DNA of 64,000 nt from Owenia fusiformis (Eukaryota; Annelida; Polychaeta; Sabellida; Oweniidae). The notes below the pieces were generated by a model, which worked only from the letters and a program-made list of their open reading frames with translations, did not search any database and was not told the DNA's origin. This document shows, piece after piece, positions 1 through 11,761 of this stretch; the stretch's first letter is position 1, and each line of letters begins with the position of its first letter. The stretch spans positions 2,439,525 to 2,503,524 of the forward strand of contig CAIIXF020000004.1 in NCBI GenBank assembly GCA_903813345.2. Direction: 5' to 3'. A program made the translations under genes and the position numbers.

Positions 1-389
1 TTTAAGAAAATCGCTTGTCTAACTGTGAATGTGCTACTTAGTAGAAGAGGTGCTACTTGTGTAAATGCATATTAGTTAACTTACAAACCTTTATACTTCC
101 AAAAAAAGTTATTTTCAAGGTCTATGGTCTATACAGATTGTTCCGAATTGTTACTTTAATTTTGGAGTTATTTAGTGCCAGAGTTGGGCAGTGAGTCTAT
201 TCAAAACTCACGCAAAATATTTAAGTAAAATAACATGGCTGTTTTCAGAACATACTTGATTTTGTATAGACCTCTGTTAAGTCATGGGCTTTCAACAGAC
301 TCTCTTGAAAGCCCATGGTTAAGTTAATGCTTATCAACAGTCTACACTTTTGAAATATACACATAGATACTTGTAATGATTTATTTTAG
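1..389 (+). other. Intron of the galactosyltransferase gene
   Basis: Non-coding AT-rich sequence upstream of the acceptor at 388-389. The only structure I see is the 35-bp palindromic insertion at 283-317, listed separately. Confidence 0.6.
283..317. mobile_element. 35-bp palindromic micro-element with 7-bp target duplication
   Basis: Two 13-base arms (CATGGGCTTTCAA and its exact complement) surround a 9-base loop. The palindrome is flanked by perfect direct repeats GTTAAGT (276-282 and 318-324), as expected for an inserted element reduced to its terminal repeats. A diverged relative with the same arm is at about 60191-60219. Confidence 0.6.
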
Positions 390-1828
390 ATTGTTAAAGA
401 AGGTTACGAGACAGTATTGGTTCTAGAAGATGATGTAAGGTTTGACCGTGGGTTCAGGCGCAGACTCGACAGTGTCATGGATGAGGTTAAAAGGTCACAG
501 GTTGGAGCTGAACTCATGTAAGATAATATTTAGATTTCAAGGAAAAAAAGTACTTAAAGGTCCTCTGAAATCATTAAGATGATATTTAGATTTCAAGGAA
601 AAAAGTACTTAAAGGTTCTCTGAACTCATGTAAGATAATATTAAGATTTGAAGGAAAAAGTACTTAAAGATGCTCTGAAATCATTAAGATAATATTTAGA
701 TTTCAGGGAAAAAGTACTTAAAGGTCATCTAAAATCATTAAGATAATATTTAGATTTCAAGGAAAAAAGTACTTAAAGATGCTCTGAAATCATTAAGATA
801 ATATTTAGATTTCACCGAAAAAGGTTTTTAAAGGTCCTATGAAATCATTAAAGACAATCTTCATATCTCAAATTGTATACAGTGAAGGATTTCTCAGAGC
901 TAACTCGTATATTTGTTTGGAGCTTTTGAGACATAACTGGTCCTTTCATTATATAAGCATCATTTACTTATGAGAAATATATTGACTCACCATAAATATT
1001 ACATTTAAGTTTACACATATAAGACATTAACTAACATGTATGACAATACTAAGATATTGTCATTTCAGATATATAGGGCGAAAGGCCTTAAAATACAAAG
1101 AGGAAAGTTTCCTAGAAGAGTCTGATCAACTGGTGTGGCCTCACTACACTTACTGGACATTAGCTTATATAATAACCCAGTCAGGAGCAAAGAAACTACT
1201 TGACCAAAAACCATTGGGAAAGATGGTACCAGTGGATGAATATCTACCCATAATGTTTGATAAACATACAATGTAAGCATGCTTTTTATACATATGTATA
1301 TATGGTTTCTTTCTTAAAGAAGGGCTAGTGGGCTTTGGTGGCACCATAACACTTAAGCAGTTAGGCTATATAGAATTTCATGAATTATTATTGTGCTTTC
1401 ATGGTGTGCATTTTCGGTGACAAGAAATTTTACATGGAATCATTAACTACACTGTAGCCTGTGTAAGCATTTTTGCTGAAATGCTATTTTAACAGGCCAT
1501 TATAATTACTAATTTTTTTGTTAGGTAGGGCCTTGTATATTTTTTCTCATTCAGAATTTAAACAGCTAACTGCATCTCGGACTGTTCGCCAAAAATAAGA
1601 AATAACATTCATCTTGTTTTCAGGGATGAATGGAAATTAGCATTTGAGCCGAGGAATCTAGTCAGTCTCTCTGTGTATCCACTACTAGTCTACCCAATGA
1701 AATACACGGGAGAGCCTGGCTATATCACAGATACAGAGGACTCTGAGGTTACTTTACAAAATGCAGATCCCCCAGAGGTTAGGGAATTCACACCTCAAGG
1801 ACCTGAGATAGTGAAGGAGGAGTTGTAG
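390..1828 (+). CDS. Procollagen galactosyltransferase (GLT25/COLGALT family), last three coding exons
   Basis: Partial gene; its 5' exons lie outside the window. Exons: 390-517, 1069-1272 and 1624-1828 (stop TAG 1826-1828). All introns are AG/GT bounded and the codons split across both junctions rejoin in frame. The first exon carries the EDD acidic motif (VLVLEDDVRF) typical of the C-terminal glycosyltransferase-25 domain. The second has the family block YWTLAY...GAKKLL...PVDEYLPIMFDKH. The third has EPRNL...YPLLVYP.KYTG.PGYI.DTE. Family members add galactose to hydroxylysine of collagen in the ER lumen. The protein ends KEEL, a variant of the RDEL tail of vertebrate COLGALTs, which fits ER retention. 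COLGALT1, COLGALT2 and CERCAM cannot be told apart from this part alone. Family assignment is confident; orthology is not resolved. Confidence 0.93.
526..862 (+). repeat. Intronic tandem repeat, about 55-bp unit, six copies
   Basis: The unit contains TTTCAAGGAAAAA, GTACTTAAAGG and CTGAAATCATTAAG. The TACTTAAA motif recurs at 551, 606, 661, 715 and 770, with a degenerate copy near 826. The array begins right after the exon ending at 517, inside the galactosyltransferase intron. Confidence 0.85.
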
Positions 1829-1835
1829 TATGAAG

Positions 1836-2040
1836 AGGGAGAGAGTGGATGCGGGACAGAGGGGATGCGTGAGAGGGGATGAAAGGAGAGAGGGGATGAG
1901 GGAGATGGGGGATGAGGGAGAGAGGGTACGAATGAGAGGGGGGTGGGGACAAGGGATAGAGGGGATGAGGAACGGAGCATATGAAGGAGAGAGGGGATGA
2001 GAGAGAGGATGAGAGGGGATGAGAGTAATGCACACACACA
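1836..2040 (+). repeat. Purine-rich low-complexity tract (GAGAGGGGATGA repeats) in 3' UTR
   Basis: About 200 bp of irregular GAGAGGGGATGAG-type repeats begins 8 bases after the stop codon of the galactosyltransferase. The opposite strand is pure pyrimidine-like, which gives spurious Ser/Pro-rich open frames there. Mirror-repeat purine tracts of this kind can form triplex DNA; that is inference. Confidence 0.85.
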
Positions 2041-2525
2041 AAGTTAATGTTTTGACATTTTTTAATTTTTATTGATTTATATTTGTAAAACCAGAGGAAA
2101 TAAGAAAGATTGTTTTACACGTGTGCATGTATACTGCTTAATATGTGTCTGGAAAAGGTTTACCTATACATGTACTGTATGTTTTCTGATAAGAATTGAT
2201 TTCTTGAAACAATTGCTTTCAAATAATTTTAATTCTTTTACATGCTCATATCATCAATTCTTCATTTGCCTAGATTTAATATTGTGTTAAAATAACCATT
2301 AGGCTACACAAAGTAATGTCTGTTATAGTGTCGATTTAGATCAGTAAGTAACAACCCTAATAGATGTAATAAGCTAAAAATTGTACATAGGACCCTTACA
2401 AATTAATTTTCTATTTGACAGTGTCTGCCAGGGCACACTAAAGACATCCCTGCTCAAAACCATGTTCTTGCCATTTTGAAAGTGTTCAGGGCATTCCATT
2501 GAACAATTCTTTCCTTGCCAGTTTA

Positions 2526-2531
2526 AATAAA
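2526..2531 (+). terminator. Possible polyadenylation signal (AATAAA) of the galactosyltransferase
   Basis: An AATAAA hexamer about 700 bases after the stop codon, with no earlier canonical signal that I saw. In AT-rich DNA this hexamer is common by chance. Confidence 0.3.
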
Positions 2532-3035
2532 ATGAAGTTAGGTGGCCATTTTCTTTCTTTTTCAAATCACCCCCACAACTACCTGTCTGTTGAAACCCTG
2601 CTGTTGAAATTGAGCTGGATTAGTGGTAATTTAGATAAAATTCAGCTTTGTTTCCACTACTGACAACGTTTTCCAACCCCAGGATTTCAATACAAAAGTT
2701 GTTGTGGGGGGCGATTTGAGAAATCAACTCCACATTTATGGGGTACCTTTTCAAAAACTTCTGCTAGATGTTAATTAACCTGTAGAGGCAAATCAGATAT
2801 AGACAGAAATCCATTTCAAAATGGAAAGCCATACATGCCAAGTGTTCATATTTAGCGTTCTCATTATAATTTTTCAATAGATTTGGATATTCAAGGGCTG
2901 ATCAATAAGTATGACTTTTTTATTCAGATGCTTCTTTTTGACCAATTATATTTTGTTATACGAATTTTGTTACGAACAACATTTATTATCATAAGATTGC
3001 ATATTTTGTTGTAAAATCATGCTTTGATTTGGAAG

Positions 3036-4085
3036 CAGAAAGTGTAGAGAGATTTAAAGTGCAAGCAATATTGATTTATATTACATGTGGAATCTTATGT
3101 AGAAAGATTTAAAGTGCAAGCAATATTGATTTATATTACATGTGGAATCTTATGTAGAAAGATTAAAAGTGCAAGAAATATTGATTTATATTACATGTAG
3201 AATCTTATGTAGAGAGAATAAAAGTGCAAGCAATAGTGATATATATTTAATGTAGAATCTTGTGTAGAGAAATTAAAAGTGCAAGCAATTTTGGTTTATA
3301 TGAAATAAAGAATCTTATGTAGAGTGTTAAAGCAATTTTTATTTATATTCAATGTAGAATCTTATGTAGAGAGATTAAAAGTGCAATCAATTTTGGTTCA
3401 TATTACATGTAGAATCTTATGTAGAGATATAAAAGTGCAAGCAATTTTGGTTTATATTAAATGCAGAATCTTATGTAGAGTGTGCAAGCAATATTGATTT
3501 ATATTGATGTAGAATCTTATGTAGAGATATAAAAAGTGCAAGCAATTTTGGTTTATATTAAATGCAGAGTCTTATGTTCTAGTGTGCAAGCTATATTGAT
3601 TTATATTCAATGTAGAATCTTATGTAGAGAGATTAAAAGTGCAATCAATTTTGGTTCATATTACATGTAGAATCTTATGTAGAGATATAAAAGTGCAAGC
3701 AATTTTGGTTTATATTAAATGCAGAATCTTATGTAGAGTGTGCAAGCAATATTGATTTATATTGATGTAGAATCTTATGTAGAGATATAAAAAGTGCAAG
3801 CAATTTTGGTTTATATTAAATGCAGAGTCTTATGTAGAGTGTGCAAGCTATATTGATTTATATTACATGTAGAATCTTATGTAGAAAAATTAAAAATGCA
3901 AGCAATATTGATTTACTGTACTCTATTTACTATGATAAGAATCTTATATAGAGACTAAAAGTGCAGCTTATGATTTATATTCAATGCAGAATCTTATGTA
4001 GAGATATTAAAATGCAAGCAATACTGATTTATATACATCTAGAATCTTATGTAGAGAGATTAAAGTGCAAGCAATATTGGCTTGA
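3036..4085 (+). repeat. Satellite array, about 55-bp unit with a 258-bp higher-order repeat
   Basis: The unit has the core AGAATCTTATGTAGAG followed by ATTAAAAGTGCAAGCAAT and TTGATTTATATT. Around 19 copies of variable length run through the region. Blocks starting near 3347 and 3605 repeat the same ordered series of variant units, giving a higher-order period of about 258 bp. No coding frame survives through it. Confidence 0.9.
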
Positions 4086-4436
4086 TTATTGTGTGTTTAG
4101 ATAGATTTATTCTCTATATATTCTATAACCATTTTTATAAAAATATTCAAAGTACTGCTGATGTATTGGAATCTGTTGTCATTATTGACCTGGGAAACAG
4201 GGTGGAGGTGCATCTGGTAATATTTCTATCACACTACAATACCTAACATTTGGAAATCAATAAGCCACAATGGAATCTAAGCAATTACTATGGACATTCT
4301 GACATAAGTATATTTAACACGATTTCTCACATATTCTCACTTTTACTTATCCATTATATAAGAGCATCTGCTAAGCATTTGAATGGTACCAAAATTAACC
4401 AATAACCTTTCAAGGGGTTTTAAATTTGCAGATTTG

Positions 4437-4950
4437 TGCGTCTAAATGGTCTACTAGAATAAAGTGTTTATACCAGTCTGAATGGTCTAAGCCTAGTCTT
4501 AAAAAACAAAAGTGCTGTAGCAAACATGTGACAAAAGGTCACACAGTGACATTGGTCAACGTTCATGCCAGCCCTAATTATACTATTGCTTGAGTATGAA
4601 GGGCATGTGTCCAACTTTACGATTTATAATATCCCTCTTTATAAACGCCAACCTCCCTTAGAAAAAATGTTTTCCCTCTCCTTTCAATAAAGGCCCGTGG
4701 ACGTTTATTTTGAGTTCTTTTAAATAAAGTCCTTATGCAGCAAAATAAACGCCCAGTGGACCTACTGGCGAGAAACACCTGTACCACTCAAAATGACCAT
4801 CTAGTCTAAATAGTCTACTAGTCTAAATGAACGACTAGTTTAATTTGTTTAATAGTCTAAATGGCCAACTGGACTTAATGGTCTACTATTCTTAATGGCC
4901 TTCTAGTCTAATTAATCTACTAGTCTTCATGGCCATAAATCATTACTAGT
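4437..4950 (+). repeat. Degenerate short repeat (TAGTCTAAATGG / GTCTACTAG) and G run
   Basis: The motifs AGTCTAAATGG, TAATGGTCTAC and CTACTAGTCT recur many times in loose order, densest at 4798-4950. An 11-base G run follows at 4977-4987. Confidence 0.6.
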
Positions 4951-5493
4951 ATTTACTAGTACTATTACTAGTATTTGGGGGGGGGGGCTTATAAAAGCCA
5001 AATGTCTGGTGTTGTAGTGTGTCTTTGCATATAATGTTATGTAGATAAAACCTACTATTGTTTGAGGCATTATCATCTACATCTTTATACTATTTACACA
5101 TTTTAAAGTCATCAAATAATCAGCATTCAACATTGCATTTAGTTATAAAATCCATTATATGCATAATACTCATAAAATATAAAGTTACAAAAAGAAATAA
5201 AATTGTTTTGTTAATACAATGTAACAGCAATGCCTGTATTGTATCAATACATATCTCAGTATTTACTATTTGTTATATGTGCTTTTAGAGAAACCACATG
5301 GTTAAGGTAACAGTTTGAAATTATTTTCTTAGCAATAGATATACTGAATTACTAGTAATTGAATTTTTAGTGAGCTATAGTAGGGTATCATCTACAAGAC
5401 AGCGAAATGCATAAAAGATCAGGCGCAAATTATGCGAGGCTGGTCAAATTCAAAACAGCATATCAAAATAGGAAACATCAATAAAGAAGATAC

Positions 5494-5694
5494 TTATTTC
5501 AGTCGTCTATGCTCAAGCCGTTTCTTTAAAGCAGAAATGCGTTTTGTAGAAATGTATTGATGAAGTTGCATGACGTCTAAAAATCTGAGAAAGTCTGAAA
5601 AATCGGCCGAATATGGCTGATAATCTACATAGGTCCGTACCAGAGAACTAAAAAATTTAAGTTTCTCGAAAACACTTGAAATTGACAAAATCTC
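5494..5694 (-). CDS. Candidate terminal exon, unknown protein (weak)
   Basis: Reading the - strand, a pyrimidine-rich stretch ending TTTCAG is followed at 5694 by 66 open codons and a stop. The predicted residues are rich in Leu, Phe and charged amino acids (for example FLRFLDVMQLHQY). No family recognised and no upstream exon identified. An open stretch this long is possible by chance in AT-rich DNA, so treat it as a pointer only. Confidence 0.2.
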   Translation of the reverse strand, partial: EILSISSVFEKLKFFSSLVRTYVDYQPYSADFSDFLRFLDVMQLHQYISTKRISALKKRLEHRRLK

Positions 5695-6569
5695 CTGAAA
5701 CACAGGGAAATAAATATAACTTCACAGATAATTTTCCTTTTTTCCACAAACACTGCGAATGACAAATAAGAATGCTGAAACTTTGAATGTTTTATCAATT
5801 TGCTGCACACACATTGTGCAGTTTACATCCCTTTGTATTTGAAACAGAATTTGGTCGACAAGACTAAGGTTCGGAGTGAATTTTGTACTTCTAAGTCATG
5901 AATGTATCAAAAACAAAGTTTGAGTTATTTCAGCGTTATTAACGTGTGCTGGATGCTGTTGACCTTATTTCAGATTAAAGTTGTGCTAAGGTCACTACCA
6001 GAACTAAAGAATTAGTGAAGCAAACTCAAATAGGTCACAAAAATGCCTGAATAAAAAGAAGACAAGGGTAGAGCAATATCGCACCCTTTAATAGAATAGA
6101 CAGTGTCCGGAACGGGATATTCAAAAGTACCGCCTTAACGTTTACTCAGACTGCCCAAAACAAATCAGTTCTTAACTTTCATACAAAGAATCATTCCTAA
6201 AATTTCAGATCACTCCATTGAACAGTTTGGGTGGAAACATAGAGACAAGACTTACAAGTTCACAGACAAGATTTTGAGATGGAAATCCAAAATTGTTTCA
6301 GGATCTTCTTTCTATCTAGATTTACCCATCACGTATTAATTATCACAACGCATGGTGTTATGAAATGTACTGTAAATGAAACAATGCTCGAGCATTTATA
6401 TTGGCTGATGCTTATGTATCCTTTGAATAATTCACTCTCTCGAAGTTTATAGAATCATTGTAAACTTTCTGACAAATTCTTTTATCTTCAAAACGATTTC
6501 AATAAACTTGAATTTACAAAACTCCCCTAACTTTTAAAAAATAGACTGATCCAGTACACACGCTTTGAG

Positions 6570-6660
6570 CTGCCATTTTGTTAGCTCTCATAGTGAGCTA
6601 TTGCAATTACTCACTTGTCCGTCTGTCGGTTTGTCTGTCCGTCTGTCAACAATTGGCCCG
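6570..6660. repeat. CTGTCCGT-type repeat, likely part of a dispersed element
   Basis: Contains TAGTGAGCTATTGCAATTAC followed by a run of GTCCGTCTGTC units. A similar CTGTCCGTCTGTCC run with a preceding GTGAGTCTGTC occurs at 62660-62704. The shared layout suggests a dispersed repeat, but I could not define ends. Confidence 0.35.
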
Positions 6661-9373
6661 TTTTAAAACCTCTGTCAATAGGATTCCCGTTTTAAGTTAT
6701 TTTTGTTCAACATCAATATAGAAAACCCCCTGTGACTCCTGGCTCAAAACCTCGCCTATTTTCAAAATGGCTGCCATTTTTGTCTCGCGAAATGCACGTT
6801 TGGCACATTTCCTAGCTTTACAAATAATTTCAGGTGTTCTACATTGTAAAAAGTCACGTCACTGTAAACAGTAAAAGAGTAGTTGTATGGTATAATTTTG
6901 TAACAAAAATCGGCAAATATTATATCCGTTTTTTTTATTTCCTGCCATTTTAGCCACCATTCACTTTTGAGTAACACCATGTGAGCCCAGTTCCCAAGGT
7001 GCTATTTTTATATGGGAGGCTTATCGTAATCCTTTAAAATTTCACAAACTACAATTACATATAACATGCAGACAGGTAAAAGCCACCTCCTGGGCTAAAA
7101 AGCACTGAATAGTGAAAACATTTATTTATTCACGGTTGAATCACGAAGTATGAATTAGTGTATAAATAATTTCTATACGGTCAAGATGATTTGAAATGGT
7201 TTAATAAGAGAACGAGGTGATGTGTGAGAGCATTGTTTTCTTGGGGATTGAAAGGTTTTAAAGTCGTCATCTCGGTTCTAAACGCCAAAGCGGGTGGATT
7301 AAACTTAACGTATCATATTATCTTAGAATAAGAAGTGTTTAAATATTAATTGTAGTGTTTAAAAAGTATTTTCATGGTTTTTAGATACATTGTGTGTAGT
7401 AACTGAAATCCTCACAATACTCTTTTTCATGGAAAGGTGGACCTCCCTGTAGAATGTTCTGTAAAAAACGCGCTGGTGTATTGCAGTTTTCATTTAAAGG
7501 GTTGGGTTCCCGGATCAGGAGTCGGTGCACCAGTTGCATCGTTAACAATTTTGGTCACAGATAAACCGTATAATTCAAGTGCAAAATAGCAACTATGGAA
7601 TCAGCGTAATCGTTCCTAGACGTCAATTAAATAAATTATAATCGATAAAGATCGATTGTACTGTAATAATCTTAAAGACAAGTGGTATGGTAATGTAATT
7701 GTCAGTTGGCCGGCGTGTCATAAATTTATTGAATATTCTAAAAATCGCCAGATAAATAAATCATTAATTAAAATGGGACCAGCTCAGCTCCTTTAAGAGA
7801 TATTACATGATTTCGTCAGGATTTCGTCTAAAATTGAAAGAAAATGGAAAAATAGCGATATTCGAAAACTGGAGGAAATGTCGTTAATTAGTCTTGCTCA
7901 AAGACGGTATCCACCCCCCCCCCCCCCCGCCACCTTCACTCTCTTTACCAGGCAATATACAATATGAACTAATACATTAATCACTTCATGTGTGTTTTGG
8001 AATTTTTGGTGAGGTAATAAGACCAAAACTGGCAATTCAAATTGTGATGTGGAAAAATAGCGGACATTTGATTTCAAATTTTATTTTATTTGCGGCATGA
8101 CCCTTTATACATGCCGGAATTTATCTTTGGACGAAGGCCACGATACAGTGGCCTTAGAAGAAGGTAATAATAAACGGTTACTGCAGCTCCACTCTCGGCG
8201 CTTGGCGCAGAACCATACTTAAAGTGTGCGCCCGACCTGGCTACGTATATAACAGAGTTTATACTGGCGGATTAGACTAGTTCATTTTTTATATGTGTGT
8301 GAAAGCTTTCTCTTATTTTCGTTTTTTCGTTTAGTACGGTTTCGTTATAATTGCCGAGGTCATATAACCGGGATAAAACAATGATTATCGTTGACTGCGC
8401 ACACAAAAACATTTACGTCGAGTGACCAGTGTTATTAAAAACAACAAGCTTTAGAATACAAAGCCCAGTAGTGTGATAATAAGCTGTACACTACCACTGC
8501 TGCATGTACATATTAGGGCTCATAAAGAGTGGATAGGGAGATTGTGTTTGTCATTTTTAAATTTTACATTTCAAAATTGCCATTTTACATGTCATAATTT
8601 CTTGGTTTCATTCGTTTAGCCGATCAAAACATTGTAAAACAATAAATCGTCTGTTACGTATAATCAATTTTGTTCAGTTTTGATTAGTTGTAAGAATGAA
8701 GTTACGTTCATCTGAATCCATGTTTCAAAACAAAAATCATATTTTCTTCACTTCAAAATACTTCAGTGAGATGAATGCTCGGAATTGTCGTTTGCAATAA
8801 CTTATTGTCGTATCCGTTCTTTTATCTACTCGATAGAAGCATTTAGTCGTATATTTGATGCCAGGTCACCTTCTCGCGTACCTCTTGGGGAGCCCCACAT
8901 TTGTGTCTGTACTCATGGAAGTAAATTCCCCGGTGTAGCCGAGAGCCACAAACTTTCAACAGGTTCGAAATGGCCAATTTCTCTCATATATACTCATATT
9001 TTATTTTATTAATTATCACCTACAAAGTATTGCTAATAACTATATGTAATTTCAATAAGGAAACTTATCTGGCTACATGTAAATTCAATATCAACACTAC
9101 ATGTTCGCTCAACACGTCCTGGCTTACCTTGTGATGACAAACCCTGGGTTTTCGCTATTTATAGTTTATCAACACCTGGCCTGGACGCATGCGCATTTTA
9201 TAGTTTATCAGGCACTTTAAGAGGATGTGTGTTAGGCTTTCATTGAGAATGAAGAAGCTTTGTTAGAACAGAAGGCATGAAGTCAAAATAACCGTACCAA
9301 ATATTATTAAGACATTTACAAAAAATCCAAATAACAATTATATATAAGTTTATGAAAATACATAAACGGAGAA

Positions 9374-9553
9374 CTTGACAGTATTCATTTTATAAAGAAT
9401 CGGAGGATGGAAATAGAACCGTCAAAATCCAAACAGTAACGGATTATGAAAAGATAAAATCAAAACAATTGACAGCATTTATTTTATATACATCGGAGAA
9501 AGAAAACGTCCAAATCAGAACATCGGATTATGAAAAGACAAAAACAAAACAGT
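9374..9553 (+). repeat. Diverged direct duplication upstream of the transporter
   Basis: Two copies of about 90 bp (from TTGACAGTATTCATTTTATA at 9374 and TTGACAGCATTTATTTTATA at about 9470) share CGGATTATGAAAAGA and AAATC blocks. The second ends about 100 bases before the transporter start codon. Confidence 0.55.
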
Positions 9554-9651
9554 TATTTTGATGAATTACCTAGTCCATGTGATGTGATCATCTGCAAAAT
9601 ATATTTCATCTTCTCATCATAATCGTGTCATCGAACTCAGAAGAATTGAAA

Positions 9652-11064
9652 ATGCAGAAATATATATCCTTGTTCGTGGGCATACTGTGCACATTTTTAG
9701 GAGGTGGTGTGTTTTCGTTCAATACATTTGCGATCACCTTGAAGGCGACATTCAACTATACACAGATAGATTTGGAGAATATCTTTATAAGTGCGGACAT
9801 TGGGCAAAATATTTGCTTTCCCGCCGGCTTAATATTTGATAAATTTGGACCTAGAGTTGCAAATTTATTTGGTTTGATTGTTACCGGAGCCGGATTTACA
9901 CTTCTTTGGATGACAACAAAGTTTAAAACATTTTTCGCAGCTAATGTCTGGTTGTGTTGTATTATATATTTCGTTACACTATTCGGAACAACATTTTCTT
10001 ATGTTGCAGCTATTTCTGTAAACTCAAGAACTTTTGAAAAGAAATATAGAAGTTTAATACTGGCGATTCTCTCAGCTGTATTTGGGGTTGCTGCGACAAT
10101 ATACAGCGCCATCTATCAAGGCTTTTTTGTACAAGGTCACGTGGAAGATGCCGAAAATCAAAAATATGGAGATTTTATGCTGTTGCTGGCTGTGCTTGCT
10201 GTGGTTATTCATTTGTTAGCTATAGGCTTTCTTAAGGAAATCCCTGCTGATGAAATAGATGAACGTATTGAATTGAACGATCTCTTCAAAACATGCGAAG
10301 AAAACAAACTCACTGACACCGAAATAAATGCAATAGAAGGTGCAAATGAGGAAAAGACATTGATTCCAAATGACACCAATTCATATACACCAAACCTGAA
10401 TATATGGCAAATCATAAAAACGCTGCAATTTTATTACCTTTTTACAATAACTTGTATTCTAGTGGGATCTGGTGCTACATATGTCAACAATATCTCGACT
10501 GTCTTGAAATCTTTAAAGAGAGAGACTGACATTTCGGTTTTTACAATCAGCCTTCCACTATTTAATGTGATAGGAATGATTAGCAGTCCTCTTTGCTTCA
10601 ATTATATTTGTCTCAAATGGCCTAACATTCCCAAATCATTAAGTCTCTTACATTGTTCTGTTTCAATGTTGATAGGTCTACTTGTTATGATTTTCTTTTA
10701 TCATGAATTCGCTGGCTTGTTCATTAGCGCGATTATGATAACCTTTGCATTTGGGTCAATATTTGTGCAAATACAATGGGTCTTTCTTGAACTATTTGGT
10801 GTAAAATACATTGGACAAATCCTTGGGCTTGTATATTTCGCATTTGGCCTGGGTATGTTAGGACTTCAATTATTATTTGGGTTTAGTTACGAAGTCAATA
10901 GCCCACATGGATCAAAAGAGTGTTATGGTGAATCTTGCTCAAAAGGATTGTTTGTTTTACTTGCAATTTTATGTTTTTGTGCATTGTTTTTAAATGTTTG
11001 TCTTATCAAAATTGAAAGAGATGACATTCTGAAGCGCAAAGAAAACGTGCGCGTTAATGAATAA
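9652..11064 (+). CDS. MFS transporter, nodulin-like/NFD4 type, intronless
   Basis: 470 residues from the first in-frame ATG at 9652. The frame is open from 9583 and has an upstream GTG at 9625, but ATG is the expected eukaryotic start. There are about twelve hydrophobic segments in two groups of six, split by a hydrophilic loop at roughly residues 200-255. The N half begins with YISLFVGILCTFLGGGVFSF and carries a motif-A-like GLIFDKFGPR between helices 2 and 3. The C half has GSGATYVNNISTVL, which matches the NNL-type motif of nodulin-like/NFD4 transporters. Substrate is unknown; the fold predicts an integral membrane protein. The absence of introns in an intron-bearing genome suggests an old retrocopy or an intron-poor lineage-specific family. 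A short basic C-terminus (KIERDDILKRKENVR) is probably cytosolic. Confidence 0.85.
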   Translation: MQKYISLFVGILCTFLGGGVFSFNTFAITLKATFNYTQIDLENIFISADIGQNICFPAGLIFDKFGPRVANLFGLIVTGAGFTLLWMTTKFKTFFAANVWLCCIIYFVTLFGTTFSYVAAISVNSRTFEKKYRSLILAILSAVFGVAATIYSAIYQGFFVQGHVEDAENQKYGDFMLLLAVLAVVIHLLAIGFLKEIPADEIDERIELNDLFKTCEENKLTDTEINAIEGANEEKTLIPNDTNSYTPNLNIWQIIKTLQFYYLFTITCILVGSGATYVNNISTVLKSLKRETDISVFTISLPLFNVIGMISSPLCFNYICLKWPNIPKSLSLLHCSVSMLIGLLVMIFFYHEFAGLFISAIMITFAFGSIFVQIQWVFLELFGVKYIGQILGLVYFAFGLGMLGLQLLFGFSYEVNSPHGSKECYGESCSKGLFVLLAILCFCALFLNVCLIKIERDDILKRKENVRVNE

Positions 11065-11760
11065 GAACGATGAAGTATCGCTGCCGCAGTAGTGGGCATC
11101 TTGATTCACAAGGTTTCGATTGTTCCTACCTCAACCAACAAAGTTCAATCTGGATAAAGTGAAGTCCCTCCTCCGTCCGTTCGAAAATAACCAAGATACT
11201 AGCGGACGGATTTTCCTCATATTCGATGGAAAGATTTTCGCAATTATTTTTCAAACATGTCCGCCTCTTTGAACCCCCCCCCCCACCGCCCTCCTACCCC
11301 CTTTTTTATTTGCATTCGTATACTACACATTATGTTGTAATACAAAGAAATAGGGGCGTATCTTTTATTTGATCTAAGATTGTGAAGGCGTACGTATTAC
11401 AGATTCGATTATTCTTGGCCTAAAATCACAGCAAGTCTGTTAGTCGGTTGACAAAATCTCTCAATGTGACAAATACTTGTTCAGGGGGTTGTTTCAGTAT
11501 TTTGCCAAAATAAGTATACAAAACCATAATGTCAATGGTTTGCATAAAAGCATATAAGTTGAACCATTTGACTTAAGATCAATAAGTAGGTACTATGAAT
11601 AACTATTACGTGAATCGAGAAGCGAGCCAAAATATTTTAAGCGATCGGATAGACGAGACCACACTGTGAAACATTTCTGTCTATGTAAATTGTCAAAATA
11701 TTGTTTGTATCAGGGAGAAAAATTGTTTATTGCCAAAATAGCTGGGTTTTGTATAAGGCC
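11065..11760. other. Transporter 3' flank, no gene seen
   Basis: AT-rich sequence with a broken C run near 11273-11310. No canonical AATAAA is seen before the tandem repeat; the first clear one is at 12159-12164, beyond the array. Confidence 0.4.
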
Positions 11761-11761
11761 T

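Larger units (their letters stand above)
4086..9370. other. Long region without a recognised gene
   Basis: Apart from the short repeats at 4437-4950, one weak exon candidate (5494-5694, - strand), a CTGT-rich repeat near 6570-6660 and a 15-base C run (7914-7928), I see no protein family, RNA gene or transposon ends here. Most is plain AT-rich sequence. Confidence 0.5.

Noticed and set aside
1754-2041. Ser/Pro/His-rich - strand frames
   Set aside because: Translation of the purine-rich 3' UTR low-complexity tract on its complement.
3036-4085. CRISPR-like regularly spaced repeats
   Set aside because: The units are contiguous diverged satellite monomers without unique spacers, in a eukaryotic genome.
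9118-9185. TATAAATA plus a GTAAGCC donor on the - strand, as a promoter with first exon
   Set aside because: The implied exon would be about ten bases long and nothing downstream on that strand is identifiable.
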